NCBI RefSeq assembly: GCF_002099425.1
Contig: NW_018343973.1
Coordinates: 8,182,501 to 8,246,500, forward strand
From: Phascolarctos cinereus
Lineage: Eukaryota; Chordata; Mammalia; Diprotodontia; Phascolarctidae
Direction: 5' to 3'
Length of the DNA: 64,000 nt
Of this stretch, positions 59,726 through 64,000 are shown one piece after another. The translations under genes and the position numbers were made by a program. Each line of letters opens with the position of its first letter. Within the stretch, counting starts at the first letter, position 1. The notes under the pieces were generated by a model. The model ran no database searches, was not told the DNA's origin, and saw only the letters and a program-made list of their open reading frames with translations.

Positions 59726-60008
59726 TAATGAGTTAGGGAAAACAGTAAAAATGGCAGAGTAAAGGGAAGCAGTATAGTCCAGCTCTCACAAATCTATCAC
59801 TCGAAAAAAGATGTAAAAAGAATGGCAAATGAAGAAGTAATTAACTGGGTAATGCAAAGAGAAACCATGGTAGGCCATTTTGCTAGGCAAAGGTCACAAA
59901 TTCAGCCCATAGAAAAGTGACCTGAGAAGGAACTATGGGACAAAAGGGAGGTTGGAAGCTGTACCAATCTGACCCCAGAGCGAGATCATGGATTCAACCC
60001 CATACACA

Positions 60009-60033
60009 AACACACACACACACACACACACAC

Positions 60034-60089
<56 letters not shown>
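60009..60089. repeat. (CA)n-(TG)n inverted dinucleotide repeat
   Basis: About 24 bases of CA repeats, a TATG centre, then about 52 bases of TG repeats. The two arms are reverse complements and can pair as a hairpin. Confidence 0.95.
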
Positions 60090-60090
<1 letters not shown>

Positions 60091-60240
60091 CCTAACATTC
60101 TTTCCAGAAGTGGACATAACATGGTTCTAATAAAAACTCCTAATAAGAATAATGACAAAAAGTGAGTTAAATTTCATGTATGTGATATAAATAACACATA
60201 TATGTGCATAATGCATATGTAATCAAGATATCCATAAACA

Positions 60241-60243
<3 letters not shown>

Positions 60244-60275
<32 letters not shown>
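60244..60275. repeat. (AT)n microsatellite
   Basis: Pure AT run followed by alternating CATG/TATG sequence to about 60360. Confidence 0.95.
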
Positions 60276-60277
<2 letters not shown>

Positions 60278-60460
60278 TGCATAGCATATATGTGAACATA
60301 TGTGGAACTTGCATTGCACATACGTACATACACATGCATACACACATGCATGCATATACTCCTCCACAGTAATGTACTATCATAGTGTGTCAGAGAAACC
60401 CAATAGGCAAACACACAAAAGGAGAATAACTACAAAATAGCTACAAACAAAGCCATAAGG

Positions 60461-60738
60461 ACAACTAGAATTTTTTTGTTATTGAGTTGTTTGCCGTTGT
60501 CTGACTCTTTGTGACCACATTTGGGGTTTTCTTGAAAGAGATATTAGATGGTTTGCCATTTACTTCTCCAGCTCATTTTACATGTGAGGAAACTGAGGCA
60601 AACAGGGTTAGGTGTCTTGGCCAGAGTCACACAGCTAGTAAATGTCTGAGGTCAGATTTGAACTCAGGAAGATGGGTCTTCTTGACTCTAGGTCTGGCAC
60701 TTTATCCACTGTACCACTTAACTGTCACAACTAGAATT
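60461..60738 (-). mobile_element. tRNA-derived SINE, copy 4
   Basis: Body 60473-60726, same family as 8604. A perfect 12-base target-site duplication 'acaactagaatt' lies at 60461-60472 and 60727-60738. Inserted into the old L1. Confidence 0.9.
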
Positions 60739-61369
60739 ACTAGAAGAAATAAAACAGATTATTTTTAAAAGCAATCTAAAATGATATTATGGAGGAAAAT
60801 GTGATTTTTTTTTCCATAGAAAGGAATTAAAAGAGAAATGTAAACTCTGGAAAAAAAGATATGGTAGGAGAATTAATATCAAAACATAACTGGTCCAAAG
60901 CCTTACCCAAGTAAGAGAACATTAGAATGGCTTAATGGAAGTACATGACTCAACGACATAATAATAATAAAAAAAAAATTAAAGCAGTCTAAAGGCTAAA
61001 AGAAAGAAGAAAATGTAAGATAACTAATTTAAAAAAGTGACCTTGAAAACTGAACTAAAATAGAAAATTAAAGAATCCATTTTCAAAAAACACACAGCCA
61101 AAAAAGGCCTAGATATAATATTTCAAGAAGTATTTAAGTACCTTAATGTATTAGAACTAGAGGGCAAAAAATGAAAGAATCAACCATTCACTTCCCGCAC
61201 AAACCTCAAAATGGGAATTCCTAGAAATGTCATGACAAAATCCAGACCTTTCTGTGAAAGAAAATAATATACTTTTACCAGGCTGGGGCACTGGGAATGA
61301 TGGAAAAAATTCAATTACTGAAGAATCACAGTCTGAATCACATACAATTTACCAGTAACCACCACTTCT

Positions 61370-61398
61370 TTTATTTATTTATTTATTTACTTATTTAC

Positions 61399-61492
<94 letters not shown>

Positions 61493-61513
61493 CATCTATT
61501 TATTTATTTATTA
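61370..61513. repeat. (TTTA)n/(ATCT)n tetranucleotide block at the HAL1 tail
   Basis: Starts and ends with TTTA/ATTT units and has a long ATCT core. It occupies the place of the poly-A tail of the minus-strand HAL1. Confidence 0.95.
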
Positions 61514-62341
61514 ATACAAATCCATTTATTTTTAGTTTTCAACATTTACTTCATAAGACTTTGAGTTTCAAATTTTCACCCCATCTGACCCCTCCCCCCA
61601 CCCCAATATGGCATGCATTCTGCATAGCCCTTCCCCTAGTCTGCCCTTTGTTCGCTCTCTCCCCACCCCTTCTCTTATCCCCTTCCCCTTGTATTTTCCT
61701 GTAGGGCAGGATAGACTTCTGTACCCCATTTCCTGTGTTTCTTATTTCCCAGTGATATGTGAAAACATTTTTTTAAATATGTGTTTTTAAAACTTTGGGT
61801 TCCAAATTTTCTCCCCTTCTCCCTCCCCACCCTCACTGAAAAGGGAAGCAACTCAATATAGGTTATACATGTGCAGCTATGCAAAACACTTACATAGTAG
61901 ATATGTTGTGAAAAACCAACTCTATTTCCCTTAATCCTATCCTGCCCCCCCATTTATTCTGTTCTTTCTTTTGACCCTGTCCCTCCTCAGAAGTATTTGC
62001 CTCTGATTACCCCCTTTCCCAATATGGCCTCCTCTCTATCATCCCCCTATTCTCTTGTCCCCTTCCCCCCCCCATTTTCCTGTAGGGTTGGACAGATTTC
62101 CATACCTAATTGAATGTGTATGGTATTTCCTCCTTAAGACAAATCCTTTGAGAATAAGATTCACTCATTCCCTCTCACCTTCCCCTGTTTCTTCTCCACT
62201 GTAAAAGCCTTTTCTGTTTGTTTTTTTGTGAGATAATTTACCCCATTCTACCTCTCCCTTTCTTCTTCTCATAGTTTAATCCTCTCTCATCCCTTAATTT
62301 TATTATCCAGATATGACCCCTTAATCTTCAACTCACTCTGT

Positions 62342-62344
62342 GCC

Positions 62345-62389
<45 letters not shown>

Positions 62390-62412
62390 ATCTATCTATC
62401 TATGTATCTATC
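62342..62412. repeat. (ATCT)n microsatellite inside HAL1 copy 5
   Basis: About 17 units with one deletion and one G change, in the HAL1 3' UTR. Confidence 0.97.
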
Positions 62413-62737
62413 TACATACATATAATTTCCCCCCTCTTACTACCCTAATACTGACAAAGGCATCATGAGTTCTAAATATCATCTTTCCATATAGGAATGT
62501 AAACAGTTCAACCTTAATCAGTCTCTTATGATTTCTCTTTCCTGTTTATCTCTTCATGTTCCACTTGAGTCTTGTATTTGAAAATCAAATTTTCTATTCA
62601 GCTCTGGTCATTTCATCAAGAATGTTTCAAAGTCCTCTATTTCACTGAATGACCATTTTTCTCCCTGGAAGATTATACTCAGTTTTGCTGGATAATTCTT
62701 GGTTGTAATCCTATCTCCTTCAGCAACCACCATTTCT

Positions 62738-62828
62738 AACTACATAATATTATTATATTACATTTACGTACCACAATTTGCTTAGCAATTCTAACTATAA
62801 TCCTTCCTTTTTAAAAAAAGATGTATGT

Positions 62829-62864
<36 letters not shown>

Positions 62865-64000
62865 ATGCGTGCATGTGTGTGCATGTGTGTATTTATCTCT
62901 CAAATTGCTTCCATATATATTTTGGTACATATAAGCATGTTTTTTTCTTTGACCTTTTGCATGTGCTTAGCACTGGTAACTCAGGCCCAAATGGTAAAAC
63001 ATGTTAGTCAATTTTCTAAAATTGTAAGATGAATTCATGGTTTGCCTATATTCCCAAACCCTTTTGATATTTAATATTCCTGTTTTTGTTATATCCACCA
63101 ATTTGTCTTTTGCTATTAAAACCACATTTTTTTTTCACTTTAGTTTTTCTAATAATGATTTGGAGCAATATATCCTATGTTGTAAATATGTTATAACTTT
63201 TTTAGAATAATTTTTTATATCCTCAAACCACTTATCCATTGACTGTTTTCCTTTTTGTTAATGATATTATGACTTTATCATATAAAATTTAATTGCATCT
63301 TTTAAGGTGAACTTAACTATTTTATTAATTTTATGCATATATTTAAGGAATTTGCCTTTTCATTATTTCTATTTGGCTATTGTTATTACTTTATAAAAAT
63401 ATTTCTCCCTTGTGTAAATTTATTTTTGTAGTATTTTGCTATTAAACCTTTTAATTGTTTAAATTAGAGTTTATAAGAAAAAATACTCCTTTTCATGGAT
63501 TTTCTTAATTAAAAATATCTTCTGTAAATAATAATTTTACCACTTTGTACCTATTATAAATTCCTATAATTTAAAAAAAATGCATGATTAACATTTCTAG
63601 CATTACTAGAACTTAACCAAATAATTACTATAATTATTACTTGTTTTGCTAAAGTTGAACTTTCCAACTTATAGTGAATCATTGTTAATATGTATTGCTG
63701 TAATCTTTTGACATGATGATAAAAATATTTTAATTACATATTAATAATTTTGCATCAATATGCATCAATGATACTAGCTTATTAAGCTTTTTCTTTACTC
63801 TATCCCAACCTGGTTTCTGTATTAATGAAATACTTTTTCATGAATGAATTATAAAAAATAAAATGTTTCTCAATTCTGAGAATACTTTGAATGTCCTATT
63901 ACCTTCTCTTTAAATGTTTTGCGGAATTCATATCAGTTAATCAGTACCAAAGTTTTTTCATTCTAAATTTTAGCTCTAAATATAATTTTAAAAAATTTAC
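62738..64000 (-). mobile_element. Old L1, 3' UTR to ORF2, running off the window
   Basis: Given strand 'acgtaccacaatttgcttag' near 62766 and, farther right, 'gtagtattttgctattaaac', 'tgcatcaatatgcatcaatg' and 'ggtttctgtattaatgaaat' are antisense L1 3'-end and reverse-transcriptase motifs. Very decayed and continuing past the window end. Confidence 0.65.
62824..62890. repeat. (TG)n microsatellite
   Basis: TG run with TATG and GCATG interruptions inside the old L1. Confidence 0.95.

Larger units (their letters stand above)
59735..61369 (+). mobile_element. Old L1 5' UTR and ORF1, interrupted
   Basis: 'aaaaatggcagagtaaaggg' near 59750 resembles an L1 5' start. ORF1-like sequence at 60770-61369 includes 'aatatttcaagaagtattta', 'agagggcaaaaaatgaaaga' and a decayed form of the 'K.YR.NTVRITQD' block just before 61369. 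A SINE (60473-60726) and simple repeats interrupt it, and HAL1 copy 5 follows. Confidence 0.55.
61354..62737 (-). mobile_element. HAL1 element, copy 5, 5'-truncated
   Basis: Body 61370-62721: expanded tetranucleotide tail, mosaic 3' UTR (61510-62580) and the C-terminal end of ORF1 (to about 62720). A 16-base target-site duplication with two mismatches flanks it: 'agtaaccaccacttct' at 61354-61369 and 'agcaaccaccatttct' at 62722-62737. Confidence 0.85.

Noticed and set aside
61297-61704. 135-codon frame, the longest in the window
   Set aside because: It translates the (ATCT)n block as 'YLSIYLSI' and then antisense HAL1 3' UTR.

Overview
The window looks like a gene-free stretch of a marsupial nuclear genome. 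The evidence is the repeat set: LINE-1 copies with the marsupial type of 3' end, L1 derivatives of the half-L1 (HAL1) type, an RTE LINE with a short partner repeat that shares its 3' tail, tRNA-derived SINEs ending in an 'aaagagtcagacac'-like tail, and many old MIR, L2 and L3/CR1 remnants. The sequence does not separate American from Australian marsupials. I see no host exon, tRNA, rRNA, CpG island or CRISPR. Every open reading frame I can place belongs to a transposable element or is a random frame in AT-rich DNA.

Layout. 1-6.2 kb: MIR remnants, one RTE-tailed repeat and an almost complete HAL1 (1963-4921). 6.2-12.6 kb: two more RTE-tailed repeats, three SINEs with intact target-site duplications, and GA, CA and AT simple repeats. 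12.62-13.03 kb: a solo LTR. 13.7-20.3 kb: an L1 3' end, a second HAL1 on the minus strand, and an old minus-strand L1 lacking the middle of ORF2. 20.6-25.6 kb: a minus-strand L2 with its reverse-transcriptase end, MIRs and an L1 3' end. 25.6-30.4 kb: an L3/CR1 split by a 4.2 kb L1 that keeps ORF1 and the endonuclease but has lost the reverse-transcriptase core. 32.2-33.6 kb: a twin-primed (5'-inverted) L1. 33.6-43 kb: the quietest part, with MIR, L2, L3 and SINE remnants and two repeat-free stretches of about 1.8 kb. 43.1-45.6 kb: an L1 carrying an internal inversion, then an L2. 46.37-46.92 kb: a decayed coding relic on the minus strand. 47.6-48.95 kb: two RTE-tailed repeats. 49-55 kb: an L1 split by a plus-strand HAL1, followed by a minus-strand HAL1, so two HAL1 copies form a large inverted pair. 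55-58.4 kb: a nearly full-length RTE LINE. 59.3-64 kb: old L1 pieces, a SINE, a CA/TG palindrome and a fifth HAL1.

No genes act together here. The interesting content is the history of the elements: HAL1 copies show an L1 that lost ORF2 and gained a mosaic 3' UTR, two further L1s show separate losses of the ORF2 core, and clear target-site duplications allow several insertions to be ordered in time. I found no convincing new biological system. The least explained item is the coding relic near 46.4-46.9 kb.
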